Below, in pieces: positions 1 to 10,667 of a stretch of 64,000 bases of DNA. Every line of letters begins with the position of its first letter. Position 1 is the first letter of the stretch. The notes beneath the pieces are model-generated. The model was not told the origin of the DNA. It worked only from the letters and a program-made list of their open reading frames with translations, and searched no databases. The DNA comes from Jacaranda mimosifolia (Eukaryota; Streptophyta; Magnoliopsida; Lamiales; Bignoniaceae), in assembly GCA_018894105.1 (NCBI GenBank), contig CM032121.1, forward strand, positions 32,282,230-32,346,229, given 5' to 3'. The position numbers were made by a program, and so were the translations under genes.

Positions 1-480
1 TTTAGTTATATTTTTTGTGTGATTTTATTATGTATTTTGGGAGAATAAATTATTGGAGAATATGAAAATTGTGTTGGGGAATGTGATTAATTTTTGGTTA
101 TATTTTGGAAAATAGTTAAAAATTGATTTTGGAGAATTTTGGTATGTTTGTTTATGTTTCAAGGGAGAATTTTTTTTTACTGTAGCAGTCAAATCAATAT
201 TTTTTTGTTAGATTTTTGGGGTGAAAATAAAAATGAGTGATTTTTTTATTGTTATAATAATATATATATGATGTATATATAATATATGTATGTATACATT
301 AAAAAATGGGAAAGTTTTGGGGATAATGAAGGTTATTCAAGGGGGAAAAATTGTGTTTTGGAGGAAAAATGATGATATGTAATATATAAATATATATATA
401 TATAAATAGATGTGTATATATATGTGTGTGTATATATAAATTATATAATGTATTTGAAATTTTAAAAAAAAGAAAAGAAA
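1..480. other. AT-rich intergenic DNA
   Basis: Very AT-rich sequence with TA-rich microsatellite stretches (about 250-300 and 390-440). No coding signal is recognisable. The long minus-strand frame starting here runs through the 212-bp repeat that follows and has low-complexity composition, so I do not regard it as a gene. Confidence 0.6.
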
Positions 481-543
481 AGGCATGTATGCTGCTAACT
501 AAGTAAGGAAAAGACAAAAAATGCCTACTAGGCAGTCCAACGA

Positions 544-947
544 GGCAGAAACAAGAAATGTCCACACGCCCGGTGTGCCAGGTCACATTTTTGGGCAAGT
601 TTCGCTGGATCGGAGAAAAAAGGATGAAAAATGACAATTTTTTAATACTTATAGGATTAGAATTGATATTATGCAATTTATAAGATGAAAAAACAAATGA
701 GGTAAAGTTACAGGACGAATTTTGTAATTTTGCCTGCCATGTCAGCTGCCAATATGGCAGAAACAAGTAATGTCCACATGCCCGATGTGCCACGTCACAT
801 TTTCCGGCGAGTTTCGCCGGCTCCGGTGAAAAAAGGACAAAAAATGACAATTTTTTAATACTTATAGGACTAGAATTGATATTATGCAATTTATAAGATG
901 AAAAACCAAATGAGGTAAAGTTACATGATGAATTTTGTAATTTTGCC
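544..947. repeat. 212-bp tandem duplication, resembling a MULE terminal region
   Basis: Two adjacent copies (about 544-755 and 756-947) share the same order of blocks: GGCAGAAACAAG, a GC-richer block with CGCCGG-like words, AATGACAATTTTTTAATA, and an end reading TTTGTAATTTTGCC. The offset between matching blocks is exactly 212 bp. Read on the minus strand, each unit begins GGCAAAATTACAAAATTC, a form common at the ends of plant Mutator-like elements. A partner inverted repeat would lie left of the window, so the element itself cannot be delimited. Confidence 0.7.
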
Positions 948-1039
948 TTAATTGTTTTGGCCGTACCTTACCAAAAAGCATTAGCAATTGGAAAGTTGCA
1001 AGGTATAAGCTATTCTGCATTTTTGTCCCTAGTTATTGT

Positions 1040-2800
1040 GTAACCATAAGAGCAAAATAGTCTTCACTTTTTGAAGTTTAGGGTACATTTTTTCTTAACT
1101 TTTCTTGAATCAAATTTACTGTACAGTTTTGCGTACAAAAAGAAAATGACCTTTTTGATCTGAATATCACTTTAGTACAAGACATGTGCTCCCTCCTAAG
1201 GCAAAGAATAGAGTGATGTGTGATTTTACTAATGCATGGAGGAGATGGAAGTGTATAGTTAAAACTAAGTATTTTCGACCTCACCAAGATGATTAAGAGG
1301 AACTACCTCCTAATGATTGCATAAATTAGTAGAATATTGAAAAGATAAAGAAGTTCCAATTTAAATATTTTAATTTGTACACCAACACTATATCTTTTAA
1401 GGAGATGTTTAATTAAATTATCTAGGAATTTTATTTATAGCAGGAAATTGTGCAAAAAAATGCGATAAATATTGGAAAGAAATAGTGCCTTCATAGGATA
1501 GTTAAGACTTCTTTTGCTAATATAGAGCACGAGGTAAGCTTTGTCAATCGACACTTTGATTTTATAATTTGAAATGAATTCAAATTATGGCATATACTTT
1601 TCCTCATTGACTTTGCATGAAGTTAGGAGCAATGAATTCAAAGTTGAACAAATCAACACAGACAAAGAAGGGAAAATGGTTCGTATAATTCCCAAAGATC
1701 CCAAAGGTAGGGCACAAGAAAGAAAGTTGAAGTAACTTTAAACAGATATTGTAAAGTGATTGGACTAGATTTCAATGAGTACAACATCTATTAGGTGTTT
1801 TGTTAAGATTTGTACTAAATTACCCTTGAATTTTGTGGAATTTCCACATATACCTCAATACTTGAGAGATATGGCCTAGGATGAGGTAGATGTGAGAATA
1901 GTCAATACTTTGTATAAAATTTACAATAGATGATATAATTTTAATACATATAATAATTACTAACTTTTCATTTGTTTTTGTTGATACTAGATTCAAATAT
2001 TACTTTTTTTGCATCAAGGAAAATTTTCAACCTGTTTAATCTTCTCACGTCTAAATTCAAAATATCATAAATATCTCTTTCAATATTTCACCAACATGGC
2101 CTATTTTTAGATATGCTATAGGAATATCAATTTAAATCCATATAAACAAAGTATCAATTACAATTATTTGAAAATGTATTGGAACATCAACTTTTCTTTT
2201 GGCACCTTTACACTAATACGATGATTCAAAAAGATAATAAAATTTTGGAGCCTTTAAACTTTTAATTTCTTGAGTGTCTTCTTCAAACTACTCCCATTTC
2301 CATTCTCACTAACCTTCAAATTTTGCAAATGCATGTATTTAATTTGGGGCCATACAATGTGTGTGTGTCTGTATTACTTTTAAAAGTAGATCCCAACTCT
2401 AACTAAATTCCACCAAGATAAAGTCATCAACTCTCGTCGGGCTAGGATTGTCAACTTTCATTAGGTCAGAGTTGTGAATCTACTCCTATGCCACAACCAC
2501 TGGTTCATGTGGTTGTTCTTCTCTTAATTCTCGAGTTAGCTCCAGAGCCAACTTTGACATTCTTTTAGCAGATTATATGTTGCAACATGTTTGCAACAAT
2601 CTTTAGACCACTAATATTCCTTCCTTTTTTGATAAAATTAACAACCTACACTATAATATGTATTATTTCATTTCATTCATCAACCTATCTTCTTGGAACA
2701 TCCAACTTTATAATTATTTATAGAACGATGATGCTACATGCATATGTACAGTCACTCTTACGTTTACCTAGGGTTTCTCTATTTCCACCCTTTTGATCAA
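1040..2800. repeat. Copy A of a dispersed 2-kb duplication
   Basis: This segment recurs in the same orientation at about 3365-5290. Shared landmarks in the same order include a block containing TCTTCACTTTTT (A 1060, B 3385), AATTATGGCATATA (A 1580, B 4175), GTTAGCTCCAGAGCCAAC (A 2535, B 5164) and TTCCTTCCTTTTTTGATAAA (A 2618, B 5245). The offset grows from about 2.32 to 2.63 kb because copy B carries insertions. No protein is recognised; it may be flanking or intronic DNA of the kinase relic between the copies. Confidence 0.7.
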
Positions 2801-2819
2801 TATATTCAATAATACGCAC

Positions 2820-3346
2820 CATCTTTTAGGATTTTGAGACTCTTCACCTTGAAGCAAAAAAGTTCAAAAATTCGACAGTTCATATTACTCAATGAGCAAC
2901 ACATTATTAGCCTTGATGTCCTCATTTATGTATCCTCTAGGCAAGTCCTGAATATATTTGATTGCACTTCCCAACTTCTTAAGTATATTTAGAGTACTCC
3001 TCCAATCAAGACATGAAATGTTATTCATAGATCTTCACATAAAATATTTAATATCATCAGTAAAATAATATCCCACTAGTTTTATAATATTGGGATGAGC
3101 AATTGGTGGCAATTATATTTTTTCATTATTAAATTGTTAATCTTGTGCTTATCTGTACCGTGCATTTGATAGATATTTTCCCCTTTCAATGGCAACAAAT
3201 CGTCGTGATAGCTGGTAGTTGTTATATTCTGGAACTTTTTCATAATAAACATCGGCAAAACTGCCTTCTCCAAGCAAGTTTTCATGAGAAAAGTTGCTAC
3301 AAAAATTCCTGATGTCTTCCTCATTAAAATTAATAGTTTTGGTCAT
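2820..3346 (-). pseudogene. Receptor-like protein kinase fragment, broken
   Basis: Minus-strand frames give kinase hallmarks in the correct order. Near 3250-3346 there is a glycine-rich loop (LLGEGSFADVY) preceded by FNEEDIRNFCSNFSHEN, the usual juxtamembrane lead-in of plant receptor-like kinases. A middle part reads like HPNIIKLVGYYFTDD, and near 2905-2935 there is a catalytic-loop remnant ending DIKANNVLLIE. Stops and frameshifts separate these pieces. The residues before DIKANN read NE rather than HR, so the catalytic-loop Arg is lost. The activation segment and C lobe are not found. It lies between copies A and B of a 2-kb duplication. The kinase subfamily cannot be assigned. Confidence 0.65.
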
Positions 3347-3364
3347 ACCTCATCGAAAATTGTT

Positions 3365-5290
3365 TAGCAATAAGAGCAAATTGTCTTCACTTTTTTAAGT
3401 TTTGGATACCTTTCTTCTTAACTTTTCTTGATTCAAATTTTTTGTGCAGTTTACAAAATGAAAATGGTCTTTTCGGTCTGAATAATACTTTTGTACGACA
3501 TTATGCTCCCTTCAAAGGCAAATAATGTAGTGATGTGTGCTCTTGCTGATGCATAGAGGAAATAGATAGATAGAATCAAAATTAAGTACTTTCTATTCCA
3601 CCAAGATGTTGAAGAGAAACTAAGATAAAAATATCCTGATGATTGCATGTAGTTTAATTAATAGTTACAAGTGGTAAGATATTGGAAATACAAAGAAGTT
3701 CAAGTTGAAATCTCTTAATTTGTGCACCAACACCATATTTTTCCAGGGAGGTGTTTAAATTATTTACATATTTTATTTATGGTAGGAGATTACGCAGAAA
3801 AATATAATAAAATTTGAGAAGAAATAGTGCCTTCATAAGACTGGTAGGACTTCTTTTGTTGTTATAAAGCTTTATCAACCGACAAATTGATAAATGGATC
3901 TGGTGAGGCTACCTAGGTAGGATTGGTGGAGAGAATCAATTTCAGATCGAATAGAGATTGGGATTGAACTGGTAGGTGAAGGTTGTTAATGTAGAGATGG
4001 AATATAGGCAAAAACAATCAAATGGAGACAGCAAATGTTGGAAGTAGCTTGGAATGTTATACCTTGTGAGGATCTATTTTTTGATGATGCCCCCATTTGT
4101 TACACTTTCAATTGTAAATAGATTTTTTTAATTTCATAAAAAAAATAAAAGTAAAAAGCAAATATTGAAATTTAAATTATGGCATATAATTTTCCTCATT
4201 CGCTTTACATGAAGCAACCTTCATTTATTTTCAAAGTTGATATATTTGTGTTAGTTATAAGGGTAATGAATTCAAAGTTGAACAAACCAACAAAGATAAA
4301 AAAAGGGGAAGAGGATTTGCATAATTCAAAGGTCCCAAAAGATTGAGGTATAGGAAAGAAACTTGAAGTGACTTTAGATAAGTACAGTAGAGCGATTAAA
4401 CTATGTGTCAATAAGTACAACATGATAATAGGGTGTTTGGTTTAGATTGTTGCTAAATTACTCTTGAATTTTATCTAATTTCCACATATACCTCAATACT
4501 TTAAAGATGTGACCGGTGGATGAGGTAGAGGTGAGAAAAGTTATTACTTTGTGTAAAACTATAATATATGATGTAATTTTAATATATACAATAGTTACGA
4601 ACTTTTCATTTGTTTTTGTTCAAGCTTGATCTAAATATTGCTTTGTTCTTTTCATCAAGGAAGGAAACTCTCCAACTTGTTTAATCTTCTCACATTTAAA
4701 TTCAAAATGTCCCACAAACCTCTTCCAATATTTCATCAACATGTCCTATTTGCATATATTCCGTAAAAGGAACATCATATTTAAACCCACAGAAAAGAAG
4801 TATCAACTACGATTGTTTAAAAAGCATCGCCACATCAAATTTTCTTCTTACACCTTCACGCTAATTCTATGATATAAAAAGAAGACAAAGTTTCAGGGCC
4901 TTCAAAGACGCTTTTTTATTTCCTTGAGCATCTTCTTCAAATTACTTCTACTCCAACTCTCACCAATCTTCAAATTTTCTAAATGCATCAAGATGTATTT
5001 AACTTGGAGCCTTTCAATTATATTATATTATGAAATCTAGATCCTAACTTTGACTTAGATTCCAATAGGCTAAGGTCATCATCTTCCATCAAGCTAGAGT
5101 TACGAACTTGCTCCCACACCACTACTACTGGCTCAGGTAGATGTTCTCCTCCTAACTGTCAGGTTAGCTCCAGAGCCAACATTGATATCTTTTTAGCAAA
5201 TTTAGTGTTGTAACCTATATGTAACAATATTTCATCTACTAATATTCCTTCCTTTTTTGATAAAATAACAGCCTACACTACAATATGGAT
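3365..5290. repeat. Copy B of the 2-kb duplication
   Basis: Same orientation and landmark order as 1040-2800, with many substitutions and small indels, so the duplication is old. Relative to copy A it holds an extra block of roughly 280 bp (about 3885-4165) and a smaller one near 4210-4255. It runs into LINE-derived sequence at about 5330. Confidence 0.7.
3885..4165 (+). mobile_element. Possible 5'-truncated LINE 3' end inside copy B
   Basis: This stretch is missing from copy A. It ends with a run resembling plant L1 3' ends: GATGCCCCCATTTGTTACA, then a T-rich part, then an A-rich tail (CATAAAAAAAATAAAAG). Flanks CAAATTGA (left) and CAAATATTGA (right) could be a worn target duplication. No ORF is recognised. 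The call rests mainly on the tail and the empty site in copy A. Confidence 0.4.
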
Positions 5291-5384
5291 TCTTTCCCCA
5301 CCTATTACATGTTCTTCTTTCTAATTCCACAAGCTTATGACAGGGTATTGCTAAGATTTTTTAGAAACAAACCATAACTTATTC

Positions 5385-6250
5385 TCAAATATTGTGATGA
5401 ACTACGCATGCCTAAAAACACTGGTGGTATGGGCTTTTATCATATAAAAGATTTTAACAGCGCATTAACAAAAAAATATGGTTGGTTCGTTGATGTTAAT
5501 AACTCCAAACTTTGGTGTGAAATCATCACAGTAAAAAGCATTTTTTTCTTTAATGCAGGGAATGATGCTCTGTCTTATTCGTAGATTTAGAAAGATATTC
5601 TTAATTATTAAGATATAATAAAGAAAACTTGTTTTAACATTTTCTCTCGCTCTACTATCTATACATGGGATGATCATTTGATTCTATCCATTGAGAACTA
5701 TGATCTATCTCCTACCACCCTTTCAAATGAAATTGTGGCTAAGTTCTTTATAGTCCAATCTCTCATGAATAATGACAAAATCAACTGGCATGTTGTGATC
5801 CTTGAATCCGTTTTCCTTTCCCACAGTATCACTTTTCCTTTCCCACAATATTCAAGCTATCCTTAATATCAAAATAGAAGCAAGAAATTTTACATCCTTT
5901 ACTTTTGGACTCCTTGCAGTAATGAAAGTTTCTTGGTTAACTATGTTTATATAACAGACCAAAAAGCTCATCCTTTCTCCTCACCCTTCATAGGTTGAAC
6001 TTATAGAAGAAATTTTGAAAGGACAAGTTGTATGAGTGTTTAAGTTTTTTATTTGGAAAATCTTAGACAACATCTTGCCTATTGGTCTCGTCATTTGTAG
6101 GTTCTCTTGCAAACTCCTCCGTACTACCTGGTATGCTAAAGGGAGCCAAAATGGTCGAATATTTACTTTTTATAAAATAGGAAAGTTAATAAAAATCATG
6201 TTTTCATCTTATGCTTTTGGTGTTGATCACTCAATTGCACCTTGAACATA
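5385..6250 (+). pseudogene. L1-type LINE ORF2 C-terminal fragment (zf-RVT region)
   Basis: The plus-strand frame from about 5395 reads MPKNTGGMGF followed by DFNSALTKKYGWF, the conserved block after the reverse transcriptase of plant L1 elements (xxPKxxGGxGFRxxxxFNxALLxKxxW). Further on, FFIWKILDNILPIG and a downstream Cys match the zinc-binding zf-RVT region. At least four stops or frameshifts interrupt it, so it is dead. The reverse transcriptase core and endonuclease are not present upstream; the sequence there is copy B of the duplication, so the LINE is 5'-truncated. Confidence 0.65.
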
Positions 6251-7136
6251 CCAGTCTAGCTAAAATATCGTATTCTCATATTATGTAACACATAATAGAA
6301 AGCTTTTGCCTAAAACTTTGATTTATTATTACAATTGAGAATGATGTGGAACTATATAAGCTCTAAGGTTGACTTGTGTCGCTATCTAGGTTTGTCAACA
6401 AATTCCTAGGATCTCGATCTTAACTTGCAAAAAGTGTTTGTGTCCACTAACTCATCCACAAGAGCACATGTTAAGCTTATTTAGGTGGTCCTCAACTAAG
6501 ACCCTCCAATATTTAAATTATAATTAGGTTACAAAGATTAAAGAATAATGAAAAACTACGATAAAAAGGTAAAACCATGCTTAACAACATACCTTTCACT
6601 ATTTAGACTAGTGACACTTTTTGTACTAGTCTCAAGTGGTCAGTAGAGTACGTTGCGACCACCTAATAAATTTTTTGCGATTAGATGCTCTTTAGATCAA
6701 TGATAGACATTGTGGGCTATAGCATAGGTCATATTAGATCAACATTAGACTTGTAAAAGCATTTAATGTCAAAGATATTCCTGACTTTTTAGGCTTTATG
6801 TATTTAGATCCAATTTTAAAATTTTGAATTTTAATTCTATTCAAAAAATAGGTATTTGCAAAAGGATGGGATCAAGATCATTCTTATCGAGTCTAGCGAT
6901 GCATTTCAATTCACTAAAGCAAATCTTTCCAAAATGTGTGTTATCATGTAAGACATTAAATCCTTATTTCTTCAAAAAAATTTAGTTGCTCATTGTCTTG
7001 ATTTAGACATTCTAGCCCATAACTTCCTTATATGCTTCTTTCTACTGACCTCAAACATCAAATATTTTTGGCCTTTTTATTTTTGCTTTTTGATTCAAAG
7101 TAATAAATGTTCACCGTGTTCTCCAAAAAAAAAATG
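6250..7136 (+). mobile_element. Probable remainder of the LINE to its A-rich tail
   Basis: Largely uninterpretable AT-rich DNA. A stretch near 6965-7130 reads in the plus frame like the tail of plant L1 ORF2, and it ends in a short poly(A) (AAAAAAAAAATG, about 7125-7136). I infer it is the 3' part of the LINE starting at 5385. The interval may also hold unrelated sequence. Confidence 0.35.
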
Positions 7137-7289
7137 TAGATAATTGTTTCTTTCTATAGTAAATATTGATTATTATAATATTTTATCTGAATCAATTGAG
7201 ATGGAAATATAACTATATATTTAATCGCCTGAAAAAAAAATAAAAATAAAAGGCCTTCATTAAACAAATTAGTCTATAAATTTATTATA

Positions 7290-9990
7290 TCTATACTATT
7301 AATAAGACATCAAGGTCTGAGTGATGTATTTTTGAGTGATGAGTTAAAATGCCCTCAATTTATTTATTTTTTAAAAATCTATATAACTACTAATTACTTT
7401 ACCTCATTGCTAACCCACTACCAGTATTTTATAATTCCACTTTATGATTGTTATCATTTCTCTCTTCATACATGTGTTTATATTTTGTTTAGTACCAATT
7501 TCATATGAATTTTGTGTTATAAATTCAGATTAATTTACATTAAATTTTTATTGTTGTCAACAAATATTTGTATATATGTATTGTATATTTGCATATAGAG
7601 AGATTGTGCTTCAATATTTAGATACACATATCGAATATGCGTCAACCGCTAATTTACAATAATCAATACTAAGTGATGTCAACTTAAAAACTACCCAACC
7701 AGACATTGGTCCTACCAACATGATTTGAAAAGAAGAAAACTCTACGCAGGCAGGCCAGCCCAAGGCGGGTAATGAAATTGGCGCAAGTAAAGAATTCCTA
7801 CAGGGTGTCTGCTGTTCATTAAGAAAGGCCCAGTTATGACTACTCTATGGAAGGCCTAAAACGAGGCCCAGATGGACCATGATCAGACTTTAGTGCTGGA
7901 TAAGGATTAACTCATATGATTGAAAATTAGTAATTTTGCCACATTTATGTGTGTGCTTAAACTTTTACAATAAAAAATATTTGTTTATCTATATAATACT
8001 ATAATTTCTCTAATATTTTCAATACATTTTTTGAATTTTAAGATAATAAAATTAAAAGAGTATGATAAAATAAAATAATTTAAGGGAAAAAAAGATAAAA
8101 TTAGAGAAAGAAAAAGTCAGAGAGAAGAGAAGAGTAAATAAAACTCTTTTGTTATTATCTTTAAATTATAATTAATTTTATCATCTCAAAAAAAAAAAAT
8201 CAAGTTATTAAACTTTAGTATCTAGATTATTTATCCCAATAGTAGATAGCTCTCGTACTTGTATGTATGAGATTTGGGAATTTGAATCCTAACGAACCTT
8301 TAGTATACGTGTTTATAAATATACTATTAATAAAGTATCAACTTATTTTGGAGTGATATGACTCAAATATTTTTGTACTTATTTGTCAATCCTCACAACT
8401 ATATAAAATAACTATCATTTAAAACTTCATTACTATCACTTGATAGTCTCAAAATTATTGATTCATGTTATACAATATTTTTAATTTTCTGTAATTTTTT
8501 TAATCTTTTAATCTCTTGTTGGTATACTCTTTCTCATTTACACTATTTTATTAATTTTGTCATTATTTTATATAATATATATATATATATATATATTAAC
8601 TATGCTCAAATTTAGATGCACATCTGTTGAGTTATATTCAACGATGATTAATTACGATGGAAAACTCTCTGCTAAATTTGCTAGTACTCCCACCTGGTTT
8701 ACCCATGATGGATGTAGGATAAGGCTTAGATAACCAACTCAGGTCAACTATATATATATAGCATACTCCTTCTGAAATTCGACGCATTTTTGTTTTTCAA
8801 TTAACTCATCTTAAGCATTTCTCAGAAGCACTTCATTTTTATCTTAATCTATTTTCTTTTCTTAACCTAAGTTATTAATTTAAGCATTAAAAACACTTAT
8901 TGAAAATATCCAACGGTTCTAACATAATTTTTGCAAAAAAACATGGTTAAAAGAAGATCAATTTCATTTGCAAAAAAAATTTTAAATTTAAAAAAATTTG
9001 GAAAGCATCACTGTCCAAAAAAATAGAGAGAAATTAAATAGAGAGAATGAATGAGAAGTCCAGACAAAAACGTCCAAACTGCGGATACATTTGCATGAAT
9101 CATAAACAGAATTTGGCTTTGTCTTTTTGACAAAACAATTCTTTGTTAGTTTGCGGGAAATTAGAGTGATGATAATTAATAAAGAAACCTTCCAAAGAAA
9201 AACGAGTGCCCAAACATGACCAGATTGGCCTATTAAACCAAATCATTTGGCATTCAGTTGAGAACTGGTAAACGGCATTTTTTGTTTGGTAACGGATTTT
9301 CCAGTAATTACAATCTTGCACGCTCACGTTATTATCTATGTCCAATCAACAGTTTTATCCGGGTCAAATCGGTATATCGTATCCCAAAAGTGATCTAATT
9401 ATTTTAACAAACTGTTTGCATGGATAAGATATCCTGCGCAAAAATTCAACTGGCTTTTCGAGATGTGTCGCTGTCAACATATTCCAACCCGAAAATCAAA
9501 AAGAAGGAAAAAGATACAATGCTTTTTTTTTTTCCTTTTTTTTTTGGTCCTAAAATTATTATTATTTTTCTTTTAAAAAATATTCCAATAAAGCCCAATT
9601 TATCACAATTACTTCTTTTTTCTAAACAAAATTACCAGCTCACCTTATGTTGAGTGAATTTCCAAGCATAGCAAAATTGGACTTCTCGCCAATGAAAATC
9701 ACATTTTAACAAATAATATATTGTGTTGAGTTTTCTAGCAAAACAAATCTTCAATACTTAAGTAAGTGAACATATATATGTTGAAATTGAAAGTTGCAAT
9801 CATCAAGATAACATGAACTAAAACAATTTTTATTTCTTTTTTTTTTTTTTTTTAACTTGGGGCTCACATAACTTCCATTTAAGGGGAAATTTTGGTGAAT
9901 CCTATTTAAAATATCTTTTGGAATTTATAAGATGCTAAATTTTATTTTAAAAATAAGCTCTTAAAAATGTTTAGATATAATTTATAATTA
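7290..9990. other. AT-rich intergenic DNA, with a Helitron-like start at 7290
   Basis: At 7290 the sequence A|TCTATACTATTAATAAG matches the usual 5' terminus of plant Helitrons, but no matching 3' hairpin plus CTRR end was found. A similar run (ATACTATTAATAAAG) lies at about 8328. A block near 8235-8300 with GGGAATTTGAATCC could be a tRNA-type box B of a SINE. The stretch 7690-7905 is more GC-rich but gives no recognisable protein. A (TA)n run lies near 8575-8597. Otherwise nothing identifiable. Confidence 0.4.
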
Positions 9991-9992
9991 AT

Positions 9993-10667
9993 CACTACAA
10001 GAAAATACCCCTTCATTAATGGAACATTTGTGACGAAGAGGGTTTCGTCATAGTTTGAAGATAATTGTGATGGACTTTTGATGGATTACTAACGAAATTA
10101 ACAAAATGAGCAAAAATACATATTAATTATGATATTTGTAACGGATATGGAGAGTATATATTGATATGAAGAGTTCGTCACAAATTATATAATCTAAATA
10201 TGATTTTTTGATCCATGATGGAAATTCTATTACAAAATTAGTTCTATGACACATTTTATTTTCGTCACGAACTAACCAGTGACAAAATATATATTAACGA
10301 ATTTGTGAAATAAATTCATCACAAATTTAATGAAATCTATCATTTTGTGATGGATTTATTTCATAAATCCGTTAGTATACAGTTTGTCACTGATTAGTCT
10401 TGTGACCAAAATAAAGTGCATCACACAAATAATTTTATGATGAAATTTTCATCACAAATCGAAGAATTGTATTTAAAATTATAAAATTTGTGACAGATAC
10501 TTTATATCAATATATACTCTTTACATGCATCACAAGTATCATAACTAATATATATTTTTTCTCAATCTTTTAAATTCATTAGTAATCCATCACAATTGTC
10601 TTTGAATCGTAATGGAACCCTCTTCATCACAAATTTTCTATTAGTGAAGGGGTGTTTTCTTGTAGTG
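9993..10667. mobile_element. CACTA-type fold-back MITE, 675 bp
   Basis: The left end is CACTACAAGAAAATACCCC and the right end, read in reverse, is CACTACAAGAAAACACCCC. The whole element is close to one long inverted repeat: words such as GATGGATTACTAACG and the reverse complement of TTAGTAATCCATC pair across a centre near 10330. Subterminal words of the form GTGACGAA/TTCGTCAC recur throughout. Termini of this form belong to the CACTA (En/Spm) superfamily. The flanking triplets are AAT and AAG, so the expected 3-bp target duplication is not exact. No coding capacity. A read-through transcript could form a long hairpin. Confidence 0.8.

Noticed and set aside
299..889. 196-codon minus-strand ORF
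   Set aside because: It is a low-complexity translation of the 212-bp tandem repeat and TA-rich DNA, with the same peptide twice and no family motif.
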